Assembly (NCBI RefSeq): GCF_002234675.1
Contig: NC_019869.2
Location: 14,302,515-14,366,514 of the forward strand
Source of the DNA: Oryzias latipes
Taxonomy: Eukaryota; Chordata; Actinopteri; Beloniformes; Adrianichthyidae
Length of the DNA stretch: 64,000 nt
Direction: 5' to 3'
Below the pieces are notes generated by a model, which saw only the letters and a list, made by a program, of their open reading frames with translations, searched no databases and was not told the DNA's origin. Within the stretch, counting starts at the first letter, position 1. Each line of letters begins with the position of its first letter. Shown here one piece after another: positions 48,201-60,200 of this stretch. A program made the translations under genes and the position numbers.

Positions 48201-51200
48201 ACTCAAAAGCATTAACCAACTTCATCATCGTAAAGACATAAATAAAATAAAACAAAAAGCATAAAACCAAATTAAACCATTGTAAAGGCATAAGTAGAAA
48301 AGAATAAAAAGCATTAAACCAATTTGAAAGAGACTTAAAACCAGGGCTAGGTTGATGCTAAAACACTGAAATGGAGGAAGAATTCTTTATTAAAACTCTC
48401 CAAGAACGTGACCTCTCTAATCGCCGGTGGCAACATATTCCATAGTTTAGGAGTCAACACAGCAAACGCACGGTCCCCCTGAAACTTACGTTTTGTTCTG
48501 GGAACCATTAACACAAGCTGGTCAGTGGAACGTTAGGACTTTAGGGGGGAATATTTTAAAAGCAGACTATAGGTAAGAAGGTGCCATACCTGCCAGGGAC
48601 TTAAAAGTAAGGACCAAAATTTTAATAAAAATCAAATATTGTCCTGTTTTTAGCAACTTTATAAACTTTGGTTGTTTCTGCAAAAGAAAGTTTCTGTAAA
48701 ATACCCCTATCCTCCGGCTTCTCCCTAGCCCTTTAATTGTTGTGGCATGTGAAGTGATAGAGGTGTCCGAAATTGTTTTTTTAAGGGTAGAGCGAAGGGA
48801 CTTTGAGTTCTGTATCCCTCTGCTGGGAGGGTGCTCTGCGTCCCGCTGTGCCACGGAGGAGAAATACATTTTTTCACGTGGGTGTGCTCTGAATGACAGA
48901 AGTTTACATTTAAATGTAAGTAATTAGTTGTTGTTTGACCGTGACTTTTTAAAGTTACAGAATCGATATTGTTATGTCATTTTCCAAGCGCTGGCAGCTA
49001 CGCATTAATGTAGATAACCGGTGAATATTGACAACATCATCGAGTGTTAGCGTCGTCCAAATTTGAAGACACTATTTTTCCATAACTCTCCGTTTGGGGG
49101 GATAAATGTAGGGGTAGGGAGAAGCAGTAGGGAAAGGAGAAGTATTCCTATTCGGCCTTTGACTCAACCTTTTATTCCTCATTTCCTGTCCCTGAACCGC
49201 TGCACTGGGCCCAACCTCGGCGACGCACAGAACCTGACTTTAAACAATGGTCACCGAAGGCGGTACTGACAGTTATGCTGACACTGCGATGTTGTCTCTT
49301 CCTGGTAATTTCAAGCAAGCTTTGCTTGTTCAGGAAAATCTCAACATTTGGTGCAAGCCAGGCCTCCAAAGTTTACTTGCTACATGTATGTACAGAGTAC
49401 AACAATGAAAAAAAGTAACCAATAAACCCAAAAATATTCACTTTTTCATATTGAATTAGCATTTTTTTTGCATTTTTTTTACAGACAGCTTAGCTGAGTC
49501 AGTCTAAGATGAGTGTAACTGATGCATCACCGACACAGGAAATGGCTGTTGAGTGAACTTTCTTGTTCCTCTGGTTTATCGTTGGATTCTCTTTTTTCAA
49601 TAAACTATTGTAATCCCAGATTTAAATGTTTTTGAATCTAAACAACTTTTTACACATTTTACAATGCGTTCCAAATGACTATGCAAATTTTATCTCAGTG
49701 TCAAAAAGATAAAATTCTTTGTTTTTTAACTAAACTCACGGGTGATATTGAATCTACTACTAAAACTACTAAAAAGGACGTTCCACATTATTAAGCAGAC
49801 CAACGTTTTCAAGCAATTTGGAAAACAAAAAATCATATTTAACATATGTAACAAAATCACATTCATGCATGACAGAGCACCATCTTATGCTGCAAGGAAT
49901 ACTTCTCCATCATTGGCTGCTATAGGCATAAAAGGACACACTGATGGTGTGGCCCCCATCCTCCCTTGACCTCAACCCTATTGAGAACATTTGGAGAATT
50001 CTCAAGCCAAATTTCTTTGGGCCTTGTAGGTAGAAAAGCGCTGTATAAGTATACACCATTCACCATTTACCATCAATGGGGACCTCCAAGCATGTTTTCT
50101 CCGGGGACTCTGGCTTCCTCCCACCGTCCAAAAACGTACTTCATAGGTTAATTGGTTAATCTAAATATTCCATAGGTGTGAATGTGAGAGTGAATGGGTG
50201 TGTATGATTCTGGCCGTGCGACAGACTGGCGAACAGTCAAGGGGTGTACCCTGCCTTTGCCCATAAGTGGCCGGGATAGGCTATGGCAGCTCTGTGACCC
50301 AGAAAGGGATAAACGGAAGAAGATGAATGAAGGTATGTGATTCAGTATTGCAAAGCAGTACTAAAGACAATAAGTGCCAAACTGTGGCCTTGTTTCAGTT
50401 TTTCCAACAATAAACACTGCAGAAAGCAGCCAGACTTCAAGGCCCCGCCCCTGCATGAATGTCTGCTCAGGGTTGTCAGAGTGGAGCAAATAAAACCACT
50501 TGAGGAACTTCTGGAAGCCTCACTGTGACCCAATTCTTGCTGTTGCTGGAAAAACAGACAGCGCTGATGGATATTTAAAGAGGAGGAGCCAGGTCAGCAA
50601 ATCATGTGACCACTAGGTGGCTTATTACTCAAGCTGTGTATTAAGATGTGAAAGGGAAACTTCACAAATAAATAAAACACTGAACACAGTGTTTAAAAAA
50701 AAAAAAACAGTCTGGTTTTGAATCACTTTTTTCATCTTTGGATTTAAATTTTAGGGGGAATATTTATAAAATGTTTTATATTTGAGATGACAAATGTGGG
50801 CGTTGTCTTGTTGATAGACGCACTGGGGATTTCTCGGCCTTTAGGCTTTTCAACTCATTGTATTCTTTGACTGTACCTGACAACTGGACTGAGTGAGTGT
50901 GACGTCACCGATAACTTCCAGCTCCAACCAAATAAAGTCAATCCAGTTACCACTGTTTCACAATACAGACGGTTATTCTGACCAATAGAATGATGGAGTA
51001 GTAACTATTTATTTCTCAATAGAAAGGATTTGATAGGATTTTGTGGGTACTTCTGTTTGAAATGCCATGGGGGAGGGGGTCACTCAGTCCAGTTCCTATA
51101 TCATTCAATTGTGTTTCAGGCTTCCTGCTGACATTCCGCTGATTAATCCAGGCTTCAGATTATGGCAGAACTCTTAATTCTCAATGTTAGACAGATGCTT

Positions 51201-54200
51201 CTGCTTGAGGTCATGGAGTCTGAATCTCCTCAAACTGGGTCAAACATCAAATATTAATCATTCATACATAAATAACAATCAGACACTTCACCAGCAAAAC
51301 TAAAAGCCTTTGTTTGCTTACTTTAGAAAGGTTTGGGGCCTGCCTTTAATTTATGGTTCAAGTTACTGTATTCTAAACCCACTGCAAGGATTCCCACTAA
51401 CTCCTAAATATCAAGTCCCTTTAACCTGTACCAAGACATCCGTCAGGGCTGCCCTTGGAGCCCTATACCCTGCAATCTAGTGATAGAACCTCTTGCTATT
51501 GCACTTCGCAGCTGTAAAGACCTTTCTGGTATTAGGAGAAGAGGTATGGAGCACAGGGTCTCCTTATATGTAAACGACCTGTTGTTCTATGTCTCCAACC
51601 CAGCTCAGTCTTTTCCCTCTGCCCTGGCATTGCTCAGTCACCCTGGCGATTTTTCAGGCTATAAGGTGAATATTAGTAAGAGTGAGCTCCTTCTGGTTAA
51701 CGAAGCAGCAAAAAGCCTAGACTTCCATAGTTTCACTCTGAAAGTCGAGCGCAGTAGGTTCACTTACCTTGGAGTCACAGTTACCAAAAATATAAAGATT
51801 TATTCAAAGAAAATTGTGCAGTCTTTTAAACAGGATCAAACTGATAGTCCGGCAGTGGTCTTCCCTAGCAATGTCTTTAGTTTGACGAGTGAACTCTGTT
51901 AAAATGGTTTTACTGCCTAAACTTCTGTATCTTTTTCAAACTCTACCAATATGCATAACTGGCTCCGTTTTTCAGCAACAACTAGACTTTCTTATATCCT
52001 CCTATATTTGACCTTGTCTAAATAAAATCTACCTCCAAAGATCTAAAATAGAAGGGGGGCTTGCCCTGCCGAATTTTCGCTTCTATTACTGGACATCCAA
52101 CTTAAGAAATATTGTGAATTGGTCTTTCTACCATTACCACTCAGACTGTCCTGACTGGATACCACTCGAGCTTTACCAGGACAACTATCTCTCTCCTCTG
52201 ACCTTTGTTGGCTCTGGTTTGCCTTTAAGTTGTATTGCATCTCTTAACAACCCTGTAGTTAAACACACACTGAAGATATGGTCCCAGTTTAGAAAACAGT
52301 TTGGCCTTTACAGTTTCTCTATTTGGAGTCCTATTGCTATAAATCACCTTTTTAAGCCATCTACAATAGATCCAGGCTTCCTGCGATGGCACCACAGCGG
52401 TATCACTCGCTTTAAAGATCTATTTATAGATGATACCTTGGCTTTATTTGTACAACTGAAAGAGAAATTTGATCTTTTAAACTTAGATTTTTTTCACCAT
52501 CTTCAAGTACGTCATTTCTTTGTTTCACAACTAGCAAAATTCTTAACCACTACAGAAACAGAAATTTTTATTTTTATGTTTAGTTAACTTCAGAGGGGGT
52601 GATGGGGCGTCTTATAATGTGCGTGTATGTGTGTGGGATGGGGAAGGGCGTTTTATAGTGTGTGTATGTGTGGGGTGGGGGGTGTCATATACTGTGGCCG
52701 CATACCCCTGTGAAACTGGGTCGTTGCGCTCAGTACCCCATGCCCTTACGCCTTTCCTTTGGAAAAAAGCCACATTGTCCTCCTGCAACACGACACAGGC
52801 AGAGACACTCACATGCACATGCTACCCTAATCCAGAGGCTATTTCAGTTCAGCTCTGACGTCCAAATGTCAGCCTTTGAGATGTGACTCACAAACTACGT
52901 CTTATACTTCAGCTTCAACAAACCAGACGACAAAGACTGAAAGCAGCTGCAGGAACAGTGAGGGAGGTTCTCTGTTCCATCTGTTCCTTTTTGTTGCATC
53001 TTTCCATGTGTCCAGCTGCAGATGGAACAGAGAACCTCCCTCTCTGTTCCATCTGCAGCTGGACACATGGAAAGGTGGCACAAAAAGGATAAGAACCTGA
53101 AATATGATGGGAACCCAGGAGACATAAACATGTCCCACCCCGCAGGAGTCGGACGCGCACCTCATTTATATTTAGATGACACGTGGCTGCTCCCTTTAAG
53201 TAGATACAGGGGGAGCTCTTCAAACTTCTCACTGCTAATCCTCTCTAAGCCTGACCTAACAGTGTCTGTTTGCCCAACTCATTGTCACACCAGCACATTT
53301 ATGTGTCTGTCTATGTGTGAGTGTGTACCTGTCTAGCCACTTTGCGAGCTTCCCAGTAGGGCTTAGACTCCTCCACAGCTCGTCCGATCTTCTTCATCAC
53401 GTCGTCCAGTTTCAGCGTTGCTTCAGCCAACACCAGGCGAAACCTCTGGCGGAAGTCCTGCTCACACACAGATGTGCAAAAAACGCACCTTCAGACTTCA
53501 ACCAATGAGGCGGGCTTAATTGCAGTGGATCCAACATGATTGTCTGACAGACTGTAGGATTTCCAGAAGAGGAACTCTGAGGCCTCAGAAACTGTGTATT
53601 CATTCTGAATTAAAGCTTCTAATTCAAGGCGGCAAATTTTCACGATTTTAACATAAAAGCATTAGTCAGGAAGATTTCCCAAACTCCTGTCACCGTATTG
53701 ATTAACTCCAGAACCATCAGAAAAGGGATTCTGCTTCTTCAAAACACTATTGTGACTAAAACAAAACACTGATTTAAACAACAGGTTATTCCTAATGGAT
53801 TGCCTAAAATTGAGATGAACTTTGGTCTCTAAGTCTTTGATTTGACTTAGAGACCAAAGTTCATCTTAATTTTTGGCAAAAATGTCTTTGGAGTTTTAAA
53901 ACTGCAACCTTATTTCAGTAGATGCCACAAATGCTGTTGAATTAATGATATATGTGTCTACTCCAGCTGCTAAGAACAAAATGCAGTGTTTTGATGTTTA
54001 AAGTTCCACTCTGATCACCTTTGGATCTTTTGTAAAAGTGGTCTTTAAATTATGATTGTGTCGTTTTTAGCTAAAAAAAAAAAATAATAATTTTAGCTAA
54101 GTTTCTGCAGAGCAGCAGGAATTTGTTAGAAATTCATGTCTGAGTTGTGGGCTTAACTGTGGGCGTGGCGTAAGTTTGCGCAGACTTCCCATCATCCCTT

Positions 54201-57200
54201 TGTTTACATTCTCTCCCTCTAGCTTACAGCCCCTCACAACCCTAAGATAACATTAGTGGTTCAACAAAAATGGGGAGCAATTTTGGATTTGATCCAGATT
54301 CCAGCTTGGACGAGAAAAACAAAGACATTTATAGATCTATTTGTCTGACAGTGGAGAATAGGAATGAAGCGGAGTAGGGAGCTTGTGGCCTGAACAGTTT
54401 ATTTTCTATGTCACATGTGGGTTCTTTTTTAAACCGAATCTTTTTTCGTGTGCTCCTGATTCCAATATCAATATAGAAATAATCCAAATAGCAATTCCAG
54501 AATCAGAACAATGCTATAAGAACATGTTAAAAACACCCAAAACCCCATTTTCATCAGAATGGGTCTTTAAGTCGATTGAGGCAGTTTTCTACATGTCTGA
54601 CTGTTTACCACTAGAGCTGCATCAAACCACTTCTGCTCCTAACAAACCTTAATTTAGCATCTACATGAAAGCAAAAACAGAGGTGAAACTTTCTTTCATT
54701 TCTGGAAATACATTGAGGCACTTCATTAAACTTCATTGTTTTACATGAGCAAAAACGTCCAGATAAAAGCTTGCTAGAAAGAAAAGGCTCATCAAGTGAC
54801 CACTACTAAATTAGGACCCAATAAAGACTGATTTATGTGTGAAACGCCACAGCTTCACCACAAACTGCAGCTTTTTTTTTAATTCATGACATCACAGTTT
54901 GATAAACTTTTTATTTAACTAAACTTTTCTTTTATCAACTTTTTATTTTACGTCTGAGATTGAAAGTTTCCAAATTATGCGGCAAAAAATAAAAAGAGTG
55001 ATGGAAAAAAACAGCTAATTTTAAAAGATTTTTGAAATGATAAAGTACCGGTAATAAAACTTCAACAAAAAGGAGAAATTATTCAAAATCCAAATTAAAA
55101 GCAACTTGTAAGACTAAGTCTACACATGACAGGAGAAGCCTGGTTTTGTTGGGCCTGATTTCTTAGACCGTAATACCAGGGTAGCAGCTTGACAGCCTAA
55201 AGCGGATCATTAGCAGATTTTTTTTTTGGATCATTAGCAGATGACCACTTTAGTTTTTCATAGTAAGATCTGCCGGGCCTCCTGTTTGCTACGCCTGTCA
55301 TCACACATGCAAATCAGGATACAACCAAGCTACATTTCAGATCAGGGGCTTCAGCAGCAGCACCTGCATCCTGTCCGGAGCTCTGACGGCGCCGAAAATG
55401 AGAGATTGGCGAGGCAGAAGGGGGTGGGTGCTGCAGGAAGCACGCTTCCTGTGACATCATTGCGTTTCCTAACTTTTTAATCTTGCACAGAGAAGGTGAC
55501 GCAGCACAGAATCCAAGAAGCAAATCCTGCAAAAACCCTGCCAGCAGAATTTCTGCTGGATTACGTGCTTCTGCAGAGTCCATGAGCGCGACCTTCATCT
55601 CACTGCTCGGACCTTTAGCGGATCTACCGAGTTTCGTCCTCAGTCAAGTCCACAATCTGAGGTTCCTCCTGAGAACTGCACTCTTTATGTCCTTGATCTG
55701 TTTGAATCTTCTGACACAACAAAACACAACACAACAAACCATTGCATAAAGTGTTTATGTACACAAATATCTTTTTTAATGTATAAACTGATATTTACAG
55801 AGATACGCATGCATGGTTTTAGAGCAACTTCTAATATGAGTTTATAAAATGTGCTTTTTTTCAGCCGTCATGACTCAAGTCACCTGGATCTGCCTCTGTC
55901 AGGAGTGGCTTCCAAAAATCTCTAATGCCATTTTTGATAGCCAGAGTCTTGAGAGATCATTTCAAATTTTTGGCACCTCGTGGCAGATGGATTTTATTTT
56001 TTCTTACAAAATTGCATTAAAAAAAATCAACAAACCATGCCTTATCAGCATCTCCTTATTAATCCTCTCTGTGCTAAGCTGTCTGTAAGGCTGAGTCATT
56101 CAGCTGCAGATAAGCAGAGGCTTCTGGTTCTGATCCTCTCTTGAACTGATGTGAGCTTCGTTGTTGGAAAAGATTATTTTATGTGTTGTAAAGTTAACTG
56201 ATCATTTCTCTGAAACTCCGCCCACTTTTGTTTAGCCAACAGTTAGCTTTCAATCCTCAAAGAGCATAAATCATATGTCCTTTTCAAGCTAAATATATTA
56301 CTAAAATGTTATTTATTTACAGTAAGCATGAACTAAAAGTCAACTTTTGAATTTATTGTGTTTGGCTTTGTTTTTTATCATTGTTTTAAATTTTTGATAA
56401 TCATTTACAAGGTTTACAATCTTGGAACAGCAAACATACAAATTATGGGAGTAAATCTTAATCAAATTGCTTAAGTGTTGCAGTGTTGGTCACAAAATTG
56501 AAATGACGTAATATTTGCACCTGCGCAGACTTATCGGGTAGCCGTTACAGACCGAGTAGCGACGGTAGCTCCATGGAGGGAAATTCCATGATGGAAGCCA
56601 CAGAAAGGGTGGAGAAAAGACTGGAACGAGACCCAACCCTGCCTGAAAGAACCAACCTGATACCAGAACACGTCTGTGGTCTTCTGGGCATGAACCTGAA
56701 CACCATCTATTTTCTATCTTGAACTTCTACAGTTGATCCAGTCAAATTTCTGTCCCACTCCATTTCTATATCTCCTTAAAACAACGCTTCACGTGGACTT
56801 CTGAAGCTGAAATAGCTTTCTAAAGACTCAAAACCATATTGACCTGTGCTCATGTCCCCTGTCTTTCACCTTTTCAACTTGCTGGATACATTTTGGGGTC
56901 CCAGGGTCCCAAGGCTGCTTTTGGGTTGAAGGCAGGGTACAGCCCTGGACAGGTTGCTAGTCTGTCACAAGGCCACACAATCGCTCCCACACACACACAA
57001 CCAGGGACGATTTTAGATGAACCAATTAACACGGGAAGCATATTTTAGGCCTGTGGGAGGAGGCCAGAGTGCCCAGAGAAAACCAACACATGCACAGGGA
57101 GAACATCTCTAACTCCAGATAAAAAGAAACCAGCTGAGAGTTGAACGAGGGACATCTCGTCGTAAGGAATAACCACAGCACCACTTTGCAGCCCTTCACT

Positions 57201-60200
57201 CTCTTTCAGATGAAGCAAACCATTATGGTGGATGCTATAAACCAGGGAGTTGAAGCCACCTTGTCCCAAAGTTCTGTGTCTGACAGAAAAGAGCATCTGT
57301 TATCCTCTGCACAACAAAACCATGATGTCTGTGAAATGAAACTTCCAGTAATCAAGCTAGCACTGGAGAAGCAGCACCACAAGCTGGACGGAGTAGAGCA
57401 GCAGGGGTGCTCAATTTCTTTTATCCGTTAGCAAATATGTCACTTTATTGACATCAAGAATGGCCAATCAAACATCCTCTAAAACATACGTTTAAAGACA
57501 CTGAGTATGCATTATTTTTGCCACCGGAAAGCCGGCAGCAGCTCCACTGCGCGCCAAGTCCTCTGCGGAGGACTTTCCGGGCCCATGCTTGGAAGCGAGA
57601 CCGAGACGCCCCATCTGACAGTCGTCCACAATTGTTGTTTTTTCAAAAGGGTGCATTTCATGCCTTTTCCCAAGTTCTCATCCTCCCAAACAAACAAACA
57701 AAAAAAAAACATTGAGATCCTTCTGACCAAACCCATTGTTTCAGAAAGAGGTCACCAGTCCTGCCTTCTATCGAAGTTATGGTTACCGTGTCTCCGGCGT
57801 TCCGTCTGCAGTCTAAAAGCCTACCAGAGATGTTAATCCAGCAGTTGGGCACTAGTCTCTTTCTTGTGTTCTTGGTACCCCTCCTCATGGTCATGTGTGG
57901 TTAGGTGGGCCAAACATATCCTCAACCATGCCTTCTTCAGTCATTGGCCATGGACCGTTTGAAGTAGTGCATGGATTCCTTCCAACACTTTTTGACTCCC
58001 AGGAAGGTTTGGTTTTATTTACCTTCTGTTCAAACAGAACCTGTCTTTTCTTTCCCTGGGCTTGGTGGAAGGTTCACTAGGTTCTGCTCTGGAGTTCTAC
58101 AGGAAGAATGCTGATTGCAGAAGGCAGGTTCCTCCACACTGCAGGGTGAGCCAGGAGGCCTAACTTATCTCAAAGGTTATTAGCTCAGTGGCTGTTTGTC
58201 TACCCAGAACGCTCAGGGTCAATTTCTGTATCCACTTAGTCAAGTGTGTCCAGTCCTCTGATTTAATTTCCTCCTTCAGACCCTCACCTGCCCAGTTCAC
58301 TGGCAGGGACCGTATCTACACAGTCTGATCTCTCCATCAATCGTAAGACATGGTCTGTAGTATTTGTGAACTGGAAGAGCTACTGTTCCAAAAAACATGC
58401 TGGCTACTGGCCTGTTACTTCCTGGAGCCCATCCTGATCTTAGAATTCCATGTCACCAACCTGATCACCATATGGTGCCGGTCTGTGGCGGAGGAGGGCT
58501 TCTAACAGGATTTTGGCTCCACATCCCTTTTTTTGGCCCTCCTGGTTTCCCATCCACTGAACATGTTTGTGCTGTTCACTTGGTCAGTCTTTCAATTCGT
58601 TGTTGGTCTTCCACATGTTTGAACCCTTCAAGCGAGTAAAGTCTATACAACATTCTCTCTGTTTTGGCCACGTTTCAGCCCCCAACCAAGCCTCTGCATC
58701 TGGCCCTGTTCTCTTCTTTGGATTATTGTTACCAGTTTTTTTTTTTTTGATTAAAAAAATTTAATTTCCCTTTGGATTTTTTGCCACATGTCACTTCTTT
58801 GTCTTCCTTTTTAGAAAAATCCCCACACCCACTTTGATTAACCTTTTACTTCTTTTCCAGTGTGGCCCGTCACCACCCCTCACCCATTCTGGTGTCAGCC
58901 TAAGCTTATGTAAACAAGACCTCAAGAAAGATTGATTTCTCTCTAGTTAACCCTCCCTGTACTCACCGGAAATGTTAACCTGGTCTACCTAAACCGCAGT
59001 CACAGGAGGACTCGGTCATGCTGGCGTTTCCTCTGCTGCTGCTGTGAGTTGTTGTCAACTTCGACCGAGAATTTCATTATTAAATCTTTAACCAACACTC
59101 CAAAATCTGAGTCTGCCTGTGCTTTGTCAATCTTACCCTTCACTACATCCAGAAGAAACTGAAAGAGAGAAGCAGAGCAATGTGATCCATGCTATCCAAA
59201 GCAGTTTAGAGTGCTCTGTTCTGTGCCTTATGGAGGCTGCTACCCCCCCCCCCCCACACACACACACACCACCCAAAAAGAACCACAACATCAGGCCAGG
59301 ACCTGATGTGGACAGCTCAGTTGTCCACCGGGAAGCTGGCTACTCAGCCCACTGAGTGTCCACTTAATAAGCCAAGGTGGGCAAACACAGGTGGGGCCAC
59401 CATGGAAACTGTGGACAAACCTATCTGAGGCCCACATTGTCTACCCAATTTTTGATTAATTATCATTATAATACATTAAAAAAGCTCTAAACATTGATTT
59501 TGCATGACATAGACCCTTTGCAGTGGCTCAGGCGGTTGAGGGGGTCGTACAATGATCGAAGGGTCAGCGGTTCGATCCCCGCTCCCCCCAGCCAACTGTT
59601 GTTGTGTCCTTGGGTAAGACACTTCACCCTCCTTGCCTCCAGTGTGGCTCCACTGGTGTGTGAATGTGTATGAATGCCCCGGTGATGGTCAGAGGGGCCG
59701 TAGGCGCGAACTGGCAGCCACGCCTCTGTCAGTCTGCCCCAGGGCAGCTGTGGCTACACCAGTAGATTACCATCACCAAGTATGAATGAGGAGTGAATGA
59801 ATGATGGACACACTGTAAGCGCTTTGAGTGACTTGAAAAGCGCAGATAAATCCAATCCATTACTATTATTTAATTAACTTTTTTTCCTACCTCTGAAAAA
59901 CATCAAGAACCTCCATCATCTGTTGGAACTAAAGAACTTGAGCAACCAAATGTCTTCCAGGTCAATTCTACATTATTTTTCCATGCTGCATTCTGACGGG
60001 TAAAGCTAACCAGAAGCTACAATAGCTGAAAAAAACACACACAGGGGATCATGGCTCATCAAAGCTGTTTCTTTGTGGTGCTCTTCTTATCCCAGCTCTG
60101 TTTGGGAGCTTTGGACGTGGGAGCAACTCTAATGAAAAGCAGAATCCTGTGGTCTGGCTCTGGAATGCACCAACATAGAACACACACATGACAAGAAAAC

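Noticed and set aside
52612..52858. Short frames at 52612-52858 on both strands
   Set aside because: Low-complexity GT-rich tail of the L1-type LINE remnant.
57507..57836. 109-codon plus-strand frame near 57.5 kb as a gene
   Set aside because: Lies at the edge of a degenerate gypsy region and has no recognisable domain.
59512..59600. Possible functional tRNA gene
   Set aside because: A/B boxes are those of a SINE head; no cloverleaf can be completed, and the sequence continues into a SINE body and tail.
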